Assembly: GCA_963711035.1 (NCBI GenBank)
Contig: CAVQCN010000001.1
Span: 248,001 to 312,000, forward strand
Direction: 5' to 3'
Length of the DNA stretch: 64,000 nucleotides
Source: WHTK01 sp963711035
GTDB lineage: Bacteria; Chloroflexota; Dehalococcoidia; DSTF01; WHTK01
Part shown: positions 1 to 10,313 of the stretch, in pieces
Layout: each line of letters opens with the position of its first letter
Position numbering within the stretch: position 1 is the stretch's first letter
Notes under the pieces: generated by a model
What the model was told of the DNA's origin: nothing
What the model saw: the letters and a program-made list of their open reading frames with translations, nothing else
Database searches by the model: none
Program-made: the position numbers and the translations under genes

Positions 1-902
1 GCGGCTTCGCCATGGACGGCTTCTGGAACGACGACTTCCATCACGCCGTCCACACCGTCCTCACGGGCGAAAAGACAGGCTACTACGCCGACTTCGGCGC
101 CGTCGACCACCTTGAGAAAGCGTTTCGTGAAGGCCTCGTCTATACGGGCGAGCACTCCCACTTTCGCGGCCGGCGCCACGGCCGCCCCGCCGAGTACGTC
201 CCGGCTCACCGCTTCGTCGTTTCGGTGCAGAACCACGACCAGGTGGGCAACCGCATGCTCGGCGAGCGCCTCAGCCAGATCGTGCCGTTCGAGGCGCTGA
301 AGCTGGCCGCCGGGCTGGTTGTCCTCTCGCCGTTCGTGCCGCTGCTCTTCATGGGCGAAGAGTACGCGGAGACGGCGCCGTTTCAGTACTTCGTCAGCCA
401 CACGGACGCGGGCCTCATCGAGGCGGTGCGCAAGGGCCGCCGCGCCGAGTTCGCTTCCTTCGCCTGGCAGGGCGAATCGCCGGACCCGCAGGCCGAGGCC
501 ACCTTCCAGGCTTCGAAGATCGACATCGAGCGCGCGAACGAGGGACACCACCGCGCCCTGTTCCGTCATTACCGCCGCTTGATTCGCCTGCGCAAGCGCA
601 GCGCTGCCCTGTCCGAGTTGCGCTTCGAGAGTCAGGAGGTCGAGCGGCCGTCCCGAAACGTCATCGTCTGCCGCCGCCACGATGGCGATACGGAGGCAGC
701 TGTCTTCTTCAACTTCGGCGCCGAAGTGGAGGACGTGGCCTTCGCGCCCGGCCTCGACAAGTGGCGCCGCCGCATCGACTCGGCAGACGAACGCTCGCTG
801 GGGCCGGGCAGCCTGGTGCCGGAGGTCGTGACCCAGAAGACGACGCGTGTGCGTATGCAACCGCTCTCGGTCGTCGTCCTGGAGCGCGAGTCCCGTTCCT
901 GA
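1..902 (+). CDS. treZ: maltooligosyltrehalose trehalohydrolase, 3' part
   Basis: This is the C-terminal ~300 residues of a GH13 enzyme; the 5' end lies outside the window, and the frame is open from base 3. TreZ releases trehalose from maltooligosyltrehalose, the product of the next gene. The visible part begins with the family's WNDDFHH segment and contains QNHDQVGNR, the GH13 region IV that carries the transition-state-stabilising Asp. It ends in a beta-sandwich-like C domain. The two other catalytic acids must lie upstream. treY follows after 56 bp, which supports the assignment. A plain GH13 branching enzyme is the alternative, but the treY neighbour makes this unlikely. Confidence 0.93.
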   Translation, partial: GFAMDGFWNDDFHHAVHTVLTGEKTGYYADFGAVDHLEKAFREGLVYTGEHSHFRGRRHGRPAEYVPAHRFVVSVQNHDQVGNRMLGERLSQIVPFEALKLAAGLVVLSPFVPLLFMGEEYAETAPFQYFVSHTDAGLIEAVRKGRRAEFASFAWQGESPDPQAEATFQASKIDIERANEGHHRALFRHYRRLIRLRKRSAALSELRFESQEVERPSRNVIVCRRHDGDTEAAVFFNFGAEVEDVAFAPGLDKWRRRIDSADERSLGPGSLVPEVVTQKTTRVRMQPLSVVVLERESRS

Positions 903-958
903 TTGCTACCAGGTCACGAGCATTGGCCGCTGCCGCTTCTCTCGTATGATGGCGGAGG

Positions 959-3604
959 ATGAGCACCGAATGGCTGGCCACCTACCGCCTGCAGCTGCGC
1001 AGCGAGTTCGGCTTCGCTGAGGCGGCCGCCGCTGCCGAGTACCTGGCCCGGCTCGGCATCTCGCACCTCTACCTCTCGCCCGTTGTCCAGGCAGTCGCAG
1101 GCAGCACGCACGGCTACGACGTCGTCGACCCGACGCGCATCAGCCGCGACCTGGGCGGCGAACCGGCTTACATGGAGCTGTGCAACGTCGTCGAGCGCAT
1201 GGGCCTGGGCCAGCTCATCGACATCGTGCCCAACCACATGTCGATCGCCAGCGCCGACAACCCGTGGTGGTGGGACGTGCTGGAAAACGGCATCTCCAGC
1301 CGCTACCTGCCCTACTTCGACCTGGGCTGGAGCTGGGGATTCGAGCGCATCGTCCTGCCGGTGCTCGGCGATCGCTACGGCAACGAGCTGGATGCGGGCA
1401 CCATCCGCGTCGAAAAAGGCGACTCCGGGTTCGTCGTCAACTACAGTGGCCTCTTCTTCCCTGTGTCGCCGCGTTCCTACGGCCGTCTTATCGCCGATGC
1501 GGCCGCATGGATCGGCAACGGCGAGCTGCGCTTCCTGGGCGAGAGCTTCCGCGATCTGCCCGACTACTACGGCCGTGATTCCGCGGACCGCAAGCACGCG
1601 CTCTGGAGCCTCTTCAACCGCGTCTACGGCGAGGATGAGGAGGCTGTCTACGCTATCGGCTCCGTCATGGAGCAGGTCAACCGCGACCGCGAGCGCCTGC
1701 ACGAGCTACTCGAAGAGCAGAACTACCGTCTCGCATTCTGGCAGACGGCCGACGAATCGCTCTCCTACCGCCGCTTCTTCGACATCAACACCCTGATCGG
1801 CGTGCGCATCGAGGACGAGCAGGTGCTGCAGGAACGGCACCAGCTGGTGCTGGGCCTCGTCAACCGCGGGCACATCGACGGCCTGCGCATCGACCACATC
1901 GACGGCCTGCGCGACCCAAAGAGCTACCTGGACCGCCTGCGAGCGCGCGTTCCTCACAACGCCCGCCTTTTCGTCGAGAAGATCCTGGCGCACGGCGAAG
2001 CGCTGCCGCGCGACTGGCCCGTCGAGGGCACCACCGGCTACGACTTCCTCAACGTAGTCAACGGCCTCTTCGTCGACCACGGCGCCGCAACTGCCATGAC
2101 CCACCTCTACGGCGAGCTCACCGGCGAGCACGCCAGCTTCGACGAGGTGGTACAGGAAAAGAAGCGTCTCGTGCTCGATGACCTCTTCGCCAGCGACCTG
2201 GCCGACCTAGGCACGTTGCTGCGTCAGATCAGCGAAGACGGTATCGACAGCCGCGACTGGCGCCGCCGCGACCTCGAGGAGGTGCTGCGCGAGCTCATCG
2301 TGGCGCTGCCCGTCTACCGCACCTACGTCCGGCCCGGCAGCGGCGAAATCGACCCATCGGACGCGCAGATCATCCGCAACGCCATCGAGAAGGCGCAAGC
2401 GCGCCTGCCGTTGGTCGAGGAGCCGATCTTCGAGTTCCTGCGCCGCCTCCTATTCCAGGAAACCGGCGGCGAGCTCGAGAGCGAGTTCATCGTGCGCTTC
2501 CAGCAGCTGAGCAGCCCGGTCATGGCCAAGGGCGCCGAGGACACCGCCTTCTACTGCTACAACCGCCTCATCTCGCTGAACGAGGTCGGAGGCCACCCGG
2601 GCCACTTCGGCGCCTCGCTGAGCGACTTCCACGCCTCTTGCAGCGACATCGCGGGCACCTGGCCCAACACGATGCTCGCCACCGCCACCCACGACACGAA
2701 GCGCGGCGAGGACGCCCGCCTGCGCATCGATGCGCTCTCGGAAATGCCGGAGGCCTGGGGCGAGAAGGTGGCGCGCTGGTTCGAGAGCAACCAGCGTCAT
2801 CACGCCGAGGGCTGGCCGGACCGCAACACGGAGTACTTCATCTACCAGACGCTGATCGGCGCCTGGCCGCTCGATCTCGACCGGGCGGTCGAGTTCATGG
2901 TCAAGGCGATGCGCGAAGCAAAGATGTTCACGAACTGGCGCCAGCCGGACGAGACCTATGAAGCCGCCGTGCTGCAGTTCGTCGAGGCCCTCCTTAAGGA
3001 CGGGGCGTTCTGCAGTGAGATGGAGACTTGCGTCGCCGACATCGACAGGACCGCGCGCTTATCGTCGCTGTCGCAGACGCTGATCAAGCTGACAGCGCCG
3101 GGCGTGCCGGACGTCTACCAGGGCTGCGAGCTCTGGGACCACAGCCTCGTCGACCCGGACAACCGCCGGCCCGTCGACTACGAGCTGCGGCGGCGGCTCC
3201 TGGAGCGCGCCGAGCAGTCAGACGCCACAACCGTAATGGCAGAGATGGCTTCGGGCCTGCCGAAGCTGTGGCTGCTGCAGCGCACCCTGCAGGTGCGGAA
3301 GGAGCACGGCGGCGCCTTCGCGGGCGCCTACGAACCACTCTATGCAAACGGCGCCAGGAGCGACCATCTCGTTGCCTTCGCGCGTGGCGGCGAGGTGATC
3401 ACGCTCGCGGCGCGTCTGCTGCGCGGCATCGAGGACGGCTGGCAGGACACGACGATCACGCTGCCGCCCGGCGAATGGCGTGACGTCCTCACGGACGCGA
3501 TCCACAACGGCGAGACACCCCATCCGGTCGGCAGCGTTCTGGCGCTGCTGCCGGTTGCATTACTGGTGCACAGCCACGGTGAATATGCTGAAGCGAACGA
3601 GTAA
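959..3604 (+). CDS. treY: maltooligosyltrehalose synthase (glucan 1-alpha-D-glucosylmutase)
   Basis: This 881-residue GH13 enzyme turns the reducing-end alpha-1,4 bond of a maltooligosaccharide into an alpha-1,1 bond, making the substrate of TreZ. The start YRLQLRSEFGF is typical of the family. The GLRIDHIDGL motif (about residues 308-317) holds the nucleophile Asp312, and FVEKIL (about 342-347) holds the acid/base Glu. Length is normal for TreY (700-900). The ATG at 959 follows a GGAGG-like Shine-Dalgarno sequence. A TATGAT hexamer sits about 12 nt before the ATG and could be a -10 box. The gene is probably co-transcribed with treZ. Confidence 0.96.
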   Translation: MSTEWLATYRLQLRSEFGFAEAAAAAEYLARLGISHLYLSPVVQAVAGSTHGYDVVDPTRISRDLGGEPAYMELCNVVERMGLGQLIDIVPNHMSIASADNPWWWDVLENGISSRYLPYFDLGWSWGFERIVLPVLGDRYGNELDAGTIRVEKGDSGFVVNYSGLFFPVSPRSYGRLIADAAAWIGNGELRFLGESFRDLPDYYGRDSADRKHALWSLFNRVYGEDEEAVYAIGSVMEQVNRDRERLHELLEEQNYRLAFWQTADESLSYRRFFDINTLIGVRIEDEQVLQERHQLVLGLVNRGHIDGLRIDHIDGLRDPKSYLDRLRARVPHNARLFVEKILAHGEALPRDWPVEGTTGYDFLNVVNGLFVDHGAATAMTHLYGELTGEHASFDEVVQEKKRLVLDDLFASDLADLGTLLRQISEDGIDSRDWRRRDLEEVLRELIVALPVYRTYVRPGSGEIDPSDAQIIRNAIEKAQARLPLVEEPIFEFLRRLLFQETGGELESEFIVRFQQLSSPVMAKGAEDTAFYCYNRLISLNEVGGHPGHFGASLSDFHASCSDIAGTWPNTMLATATHDTKRGEDARLRIDALSEMPEAWGEKVARWFESNQRHHAEGWPDRNTEYFIYQTLIGAWPLDLDRAVEFMVKAMREAKMFTNWRQPDETYEAAVLQFVEALLKDGAFCSEMETCVADIDRTARLSSLSQTLIKLTAPGVPDVYQGCELWDHSLVDPDNRRPVDYELRRRLLERAEQSDATTVMAEMASGLPKLWLLQRTLQVRKEHGGAFAGAYEPLYANGARSDHLVAFARGGEVITLAARLLRGIEDGWQDTTITLPPGEWRDVLTDAIHNGETPHPVGSVLALLPVALLVHSHGEYAEANE

Positions 3605-3608
3605 CAAA

Positions 3609-3704
3609 GAGCAGGGGCCGCGGGGGCGCAGCCCATGCGCAGGGGGTTGGGGACACCCCTCACACTCCCCGTCAGCTTCTGCACTTCCCGACAGGTGCGC
3701 TCGA
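3609..3704 (+). repeat. dispersed intergenic repeat, family A copy 1
   Basis: This non-coding stretch between treY and glgX carries a GGGGACACCCC hairpin core, then CCCCGTCAGCTTCTG and CACTTCC, and ends in CAGGTGCGCTCGA. The same ordered blocks recur at 18511-18601 (opposite strand) and 26738-26909. The upstream part, with GCGGGGGCG and AGCCCATGCG, is shared with the 26738 copy. It encodes no protein. A mobile palindromic element or a structured RNA are both possible. Confidence 0.7.
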
Positions 3705-3752
3705 CCAACCGCAAGAGATTACTGTGGCCACGTACTAGTCAGGAGCTAATGC

Positions 3753-5897
<2,145 letters not shown>

Positions 5898-5906
5898 GCC
5901 TGTTCG

Positions 5907-7964
5907 CTACCCGATCGGCCGTTTGGCGCGACGGGTCCAGTTCGGCGTCGAGGCGCTGCTGCCTGGGATGTTCTGCGGCTCCGTCTCCTGCCAGAAGTCC
6001 TCGACGTTGATCAGGACGTAGCGCGCCCGGCTGGACGAGAGGTACTCGAGCGCCGCGCGGTAGAGCTCGTCCGGCGTCGGCTCAGCCTCCGTCAGCAGTC
6101 CCTCCTGTCGCAGCGTGTGAATCAGCGCTTTGCGCTGACCAGCGCGCTCGTCCACCTCGCGCTCGGCAACGTCTTGGGCCGTGACGCCGAGGTCCCGCCG
6201 GATCTGGATGTCGCGACCCTCCAGGAAGCCTGCGAAGGGCGGCATGTCGTGGGTGTTGAGGCTGGCGAAGGAGCGCGGACGGGGTTGGCGCGGCGGCCGG
6301 CCTGGCGAAGACGGCAGCTCATATTGCATGACATAGGACGTGTAGATGCGGTGCCTGTCCAGCGCCATGTTGACGTACTCCGGCACCGTGCCCAGGTTCT
6401 CGCCCATGATCGTCGCCTTGTGGCGGTGCGACTCCAGGTTGAGGATGGCGTAGAGCTCCTCGGCGCGGTAGTGCACGTAAACGCCCTCGGTCGCGGGCAG
6501 CTCCGACGGGATCCAGAAGAGGCGGTGCAGGCCCATGACGTGGTCGATGCGCAGCACGTTGGCGAAGCGCAGGTGGTGGCGGATCACGGCGCGGAACAGC
6601 TCGTAGCCGTTCTCACGGATGGCGCGCGGATGCTGCGGCGCGAACCCCCAGTTCTGCCCGCCCGTAAACAACGAATCGGGCGGCGCCCCGCACGCGACGC
6701 CGGCAGCGAAGGTGTCTCGATAGCGCCAGCTGTCGTAGCCGTCCGGATGGCAGCCCAGCGGCAGGTCGAGGTAGATCTGGCCGTCGCGCTCATGGTTCTG
6801 GCGCGCCAACTCGTCCAGCTGCTGCTCCGCCAGGTACTGCGAATAGACGTAGAAGCGGTAGGCGTCGCCGTCGAGGCCCTCGCCGTCGGCGTCGCCGGGC
6901 TGCAGGGCGTCGACCGGCCACTGGCTCCACGGCTGTGCCCGCATCTCGCGCTCGACGCGGAAGCGGGCGTACGCGGCGGCGTCCGGCAGCGCCTGCACGA
7001 AGCGTTGCAGCGGCCCGGCTTCGTCTCCTGCGAAGGCATGGCGCGCCAGGGCGGTGAGCACCTCGCGCTTGAGGCGCATCTGGCGCCGGTAGTCGACGAA
7101 GGCGAGGTCGCGCAGCTCCGCCACCTCGCTCTGAAACTGCGGCGAGGCCACCATCGCCTGTGCCTCGTCGCATTCCGCGAAGGCCGGCGCCCTGCGCGGG
7201 TCGACGAAGAACTCGTTCCAGAAGAGGCGCGAGACGGGGCTGTACGGGCTCGGGTCGTACGGCTCGCCGAGGTACGTGGGCAGGAGCGGCAGCGTTGCGA
7301 CCAGGCCACCGCCCGAGTCGAGCACCCAGTCGTTGAAGGCGGCGAGGTCGGTGAAGTCGCCCGCGCCCCAACTCGACTGCGAATGCAAGGCGTAGAGCGG
7401 CAGGAAGGCGCCCCAGCGCTTGCCGTCCTCCTTGTCATAGGCGCGGCGCGGCGCGGCGATTATCGTGACCTCGCGGTGACAGCCGGGACCCGTGATGTGC
7501 AGCTTGTGGTAGCCCAGCGGCAGGCGGCCCTCGATGCTATAGGCGCGCGCCACGTGCGGCACGCCGTAGAGATCGTGCTCGTGCGTGATGGGCAGGTCTT
7601 CGAGGCTATGGCTCCACTCGCGCGTCCCGCCGTCCTCGTGCTCGAGGTGAAAGGTCACGCCGCCGCGCGCCGACGCCGGCATGCGGAGGTCGCAGCGGCC
7701 GAAGAGCCCGTTCCAGGCGACGACCACGGGCTCGCAGTTCCAGTGCCAGTGCCTTGTACGCAGCTCACGCACCGCGTGGCGCTCGCCGTTGCGTCCGTCG
7801 AAGACGCCGGGATGCAGCGCTTCGAGCACGGCGCGCAGGGCGTCAGAGGTGGCCTCCTGCAGGCGGCCCTTGTCGTCGTAATACGAGGTCAGGACGCCGC
7901 TGAGGCGGGCAAGACGTCGCAAGGTGGCGAAGCGCCGTTCTTCCGCTCGCGTCATGAGCCGCAC
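5907..7964 (-). CDS. malQ: 4-alpha-glucanotransferase (amylomaltase)
   Basis: This 685-residue GH77 enzyme transfers alpha-1,4-glucan segments between chains. GH77 motifs are present: LRIDHVMGLHRLFWIP (nucleophile Asp), IMGENLGTVP (acid/base Glu) and LNTHDMPPFAGF. It has a long N-terminal domain of about 170 residues before the barrel, as in the E. coli MalQ type rather than the short 500-residue amylomaltases. The GTG at 7964 is preferred over the ATG at 7955 because AGGA lies 5 nt before it. The gene converges with glgX and so completes the glucan module from its own promoter. Confidence 0.95.
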   Translation of the reverse strand: MRLMTRAEERRFATLRRLARLSGVLTSYYDDKGRLQEATSDALRAVLEALHPGVFDGRNGERHAVRELRTRHWHWNCEPVVVAWNGLFGRCDLRMPASARGGVTFHLEHEDGGTREWSHSLEDLPITHEHDLYGVPHVARAYSIEGRLPLGYHKLHITGPGCHREVTIIAAPRRAYDKEDGKRWGAFLPLYALHSQSSWGAGDFTDLAAFNDWVLDSGGGLVATLPLLPTYLGEPYDPSPYSPVSRLFWNEFFVDPRRAPAFAECDEAQAMVASPQFQSEVAELRDLAFVDYRRQMRLKREVLTALARHAFAGDEAGPLQRFVQALPDAAAYARFRVEREMRAQPWSQWPVDALQPGDADGEGLDGDAYRFYVYSQYLAEQQLDELARQNHERDGQIYLDLPLGCHPDGYDSWRYRDTFAAGVACGAPPDSLFTGGQNWGFAPQHPRAIRENGYELFRAVIRHHLRFANVLRIDHVMGLHRLFWIPSELPATEGVYVHYRAEELYAILNLESHRHKATIMGENLGTVPEYVNMALDRHRIYTSYVMQYELPSSPGRPPRQPRPRSFASLNTHDMPPFAGFLEGRDIQIRRDLGVTAQDVAEREVDERAGQRKALIHTLRQEGLLTEAEPTPDELYRAALEYLSSSRARYVLINVEDFWQETEPQNIPGSSASTPNWTRRAKRPIG

Positions 7965-8173
7965 CCGATTCCTGTGCTAGTCAACCTTCCTTAATAGCAC
8001 TATCGTCTATCCGCGAGGCTTCTACCAGACGCGGATTAGCAATTCTTGCCGCCGGTTCGACCCAGCGCGTCCTGGCGGCGAACTGTGATAACCTCGCGCC
8101 CGTAATCGTCGCCGGCGGGCGGAGGCTGGGCTCCACCGTTCGCGCAGGATCGCGAGTCGAAGGAGGGACAGAC

Positions 8174-9181
8174 TTGATCATCGATGCGCACGCTCACACC
8201 ACCACCGCGCCACCGGAATTGTTTGCCTACGCTGCCAATCTGCTGAACACGCGCGGCATGCAGGGCCGTGGCGCCGTCGGCATCAACGAGGAGCGCCTGG
8301 AGCAGTCCTGCCAGACGGCCATGACTGGCATGGACAACGTCGGCACCGACATCCGCTTCACCTCGCCGCGACCCTACCTGATGCACTCGGAGAAACCGAC
8401 CCGTGTCGTCCACTGGTGGGTCGAAACCGTGAACGACCACATCGCCGCTGCCGTGAAGATGCATCCGGACCGCTTTCAGGGCATCTGCGCCCTGCCTCAG
8501 GCCGCCGGCGAGCCCGTGACGTCTTGGCTCGACGAGCTGGATCGCTGCGTCAACGAGCTGGGCTTCATCGGCTGCACGGTGAACCCCGACCCCGGCGAGG
8601 GCGACAACCAGACGCCTCCCATGGGCGACGAGTACTGGTACCCGCTGTATGAGAAGCTGGTCGCAATGGACCTGCCAGCGCTGGTTCACTCCACGAGCTG
8701 CCGCGCCCACCAGCGAGAGAGCTACCTAGAGCACTTCATGACGGAAGAGACGATCGCGACGCTGTCGCTGTGCCGGTCGCGTGTCTTCCAGGACTTCCCC
8801 ACGCTGAAGCTGATCATCTCGCACGGCGGCGGCTCCGTGCCGTACCAGATCGGCCGCTGGCGCTCCGTACGCGTCGGCCAGAGGCGCAACAACCGCGAGC
8901 TGGAGACCTTCGACGAGAGCATGCACAAGCTCTGGTTCGACACCTGCCTCTACACGCAGAACGCGATCGATTTGCTGCTCAAGGAAGTCGGCGTGGAGCA
9001 CTGCATGTTCGGCACCGAGAAGCCCGGCGTCGGCAATCAAGCCGACCCGGACACGGGCGAGTTCTTCGACGACGTCAAGCCGAAGATCGAGCGCATCGAG
9101 TGGCTCACCCAGCAGCAGCGTGACATGCTCTTCGAGCAGAACGCCCGAAAGGTGTACACGCGCTGGAAGCCCGCGGCGTAG
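8174..9181 (+). CDS. LigJ-like amidohydrolase (4-oxalomesaconate hydratase candidate)
   Basis: This 335-residue cog2159 amidohydrolase-fold protein has H6 and H8 (DAHAH), H172 (VHSTS), H217 (SHGGG) and E282 (FGTEKPGVG) at the metal-ligand positions. Most of the superfamily uses Asp at the last site. A Glu there, and this spacing, match what I recall of LigJ, the 4-oxalomesaconate hydratase of protocatechuate 4,5-cleavage. The start is TTG at 8174, justified by a perfect AAGGAGG at 8160-8166. A strong terminator follows the stop. The substrate is inferred and no ligI/ligK neighbours are visible; a related decarboxylase or hydrolase remains possible. Confidence 0.7.
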   Translation: MIIDAHAHTTTAPPELFAYAANLLNTRGMQGRGAVGINEERLEQSCQTAMTGMDNVGTDIRFTSPRPYLMHSEKPTRVVHWWVETVNDHIAAAVKMHPDRFQGICALPQAAGEPVTSWLDELDRCVNELGFIGCTVNPDPGEGDNQTPPMGDEYWYPLYEKLVAMDLPALVHSTSCRAHQRESYLEHFMTEETIATLSLCRSRVFQDFPTLKLIISHGGGSVPYQIGRWRSVRVGQRRNNRELETFDESMHKLWFDTCLYTQNAIDLLLKEVGVEHCMFGTEKPGVGNQADPDTGEFFDDVKPKIERIEWLTQQQRDMLFEQNARKVYTRWKPAA

Positions 9182-9210
9182 GCCGCGACAAACCTGCCGT
9201 TTGGCACACG

Positions 9211-9236
9211 AACGCCGGCCTTTTGGCCGGCGTTTT
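9211..9236 (+). terminator. rho-independent terminator after the amidohydrolase
   Basis: AACGCCGGCC, a TTTT loop and GGCCGGCGTT followed by T residues form a perfect 10-bp GC-rich hairpin 30 bp after the stop codon. Confidence 0.9.
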
Positions 9237-9335
9237 GCTTCGCCTACCCCGCGTACAGTGCGGAGGTGAGCGATGGCTTTTCTGCTAAGCAGCGCGAAAT
9301 GCTAATTTAATGCACTCCGTTTCAGGAGACTATTG

Positions 9336-9602
9336 ATGCGGCAGGCATGCGCGATTTACGATCGTACGAGACTCAAACGCGGGGGCTCACCAATGAACGA
9401 GAATCACGCATCAGCCGAAGAACCGCCCGGACGCTGCACCAGTTGCGGCCTGCCCGTCCGCTACTTCGAGCCCGCCTCTTCCGGCGACGCTACGCCCGTA
9501 TGCCCCTTCTGCCACAGCATCGGCATGCTCAGCATCGAGCGCCAGGACGCTCTCGATGCCGTGGATCAGCTCCTCGGCAGCATCCAACCCCGTCTACCCT
9601 GA
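9336..9602 (+). CDS. small zinc-ribbon protein
   Basis: This small protein of about 88 residues has two CxxC knuckles, CTSCGLP and CPFCHS, spaced about 20 residues apart, which should bind one Zn2+. A short acidic helix and IQPRLP end the protein. ATG 9336 has AGGAG 7 nt upstream (9324-9328). An alternative ATG at 9393 would give a 69-residue protein starting MNENHASAEE, with only a weak ribosome site. The function is unknown; it could be a nucleic-acid or protein interaction ribbon. It stands alone between two terminator- or promoter-like gaps. Confidence 0.65.
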   Translation: MRQACAIYDRTRLKRGGSPMNENHASAEEPPGRCTSCGLPVRYFEPASSGDATPVCPFCHSIGMLSIERQDALDAVDQLLGSIQPRLP

Positions 9603-9824
9603 CCCGCCACCGCTAGACGAACCGCATCCTCCCAGCTTCCGCGGCCCCGGACGGTTGGGTGATCCCACAACTGCCGCCGATCGTTTAGAGAGCGAAAGGT
9701 GGTTAAAATCCTAACGCCGCCTGCGGTAGACTTGTTGTCGGCGGCTAATGACGCTCTTGCTACCGCGCGCGAGAATGAATAAGGATCGCACGATAGCAAT
9801 CTTTCGATTCATGGGGCGCACGTT
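9603..9824. other. intergenic leader region upstream of the fds operon
   Basis: This gap of 222 bp has no convincing ORF. It contains CCGCC/GGCGG-type inverted segments around 9715-9750 and a relatively AT-rich stretch before fdsG, so it probably holds the operon promoter. I looked for a molybdenum-cofactor riboswitch and could not establish one. Confidence 0.3.
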
Positions 9825-10313
9825 TTGACACTCGCACATCATCCGCGGACCTGGGATCAGGAGCGCGCTCTCGAGATCATTCGGGAGTTGCAGGACCTGC
9901 CCGGCGCACTGCTGCCGATCCTGCACGCGCTACACGGGGAGTTCGGCTACGTCAGCAGCGACGTCTACACCGAGCTTGCCGAGGCGCTGAACCTGTCGCG
10001 CGCCGAGGTCGTCGGCGTCGTCAGCTTCTATCACGACTTCCGCGACTCGCCGCCCGGCCGCCACAAGCTGCAGATCTGCCGCGCCGAGGCCTGCCAGTCG
10101 ATGGGCTGCAATGCCCTCATCGACCACATCACCGGCCAGCTCGGCGTCGAGTTGGGCGAGACGACGGCCGACCACGCCATCACCGTCGAGGCGGTCTACT
10201 GCCTCGGCAACTGCTCGCTGTCGCCGGCCGTGATGCTGGACGGACGCCTCTACGGCCAGGTCAGCAAGTCGCGCGCCGACAGCATCATCAAGGGCGCGAG
10301 GGAGCAGGCATGA
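9825..10313 (+). CDS. fdsG: NAD-dependent formate dehydrogenase, gamma subunit (NuoE-like)
   Basis: This 162-residue thioredoxin-like [2Fe-2S] subunit has the four cluster cysteines in the NuoE pattern: two in CRAEACQSMGC and two in CLGNC. In Fds-type formate dehydrogenase it passes electrons from FdsA towards the FMN/NAD subunit FdsB, which is encoded next with an ATGA overlap. The start is TTG at 9825 with only a weak ribosome site; the true start could be slightly different. Complex I NuoE is the alternative, but fdsA and fdsD downstream identify the operon. Confidence 0.9.
   Translation: MTLAHHPRTWDQERALEIIRELQDLPGALLPILHALHGEFGYVSSDVYTELAEALNLSRAEVVGVVSFYHDFRDSPPGRHKLQICRAEACQSMGCNALIDHITGQLGVELGETTADHAITVEAVYCLGNCSLSPAVMLDGRLYGQVSKSRADSIIKGAREQA

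Noticed and set aside
6117..7994. 625-residue plus-strand frame opposite malQ
   Set aside because: The minus strand carries the GH77 motifs, and the plus frame has no recognisable domain; it is a shadow of GC-rich coding.
9603..9824. Molybdenum-cofactor riboswitch upstream of fds
   Set aside because: No convincing consensus could be traced by eye; a covariance-model scan would decide.
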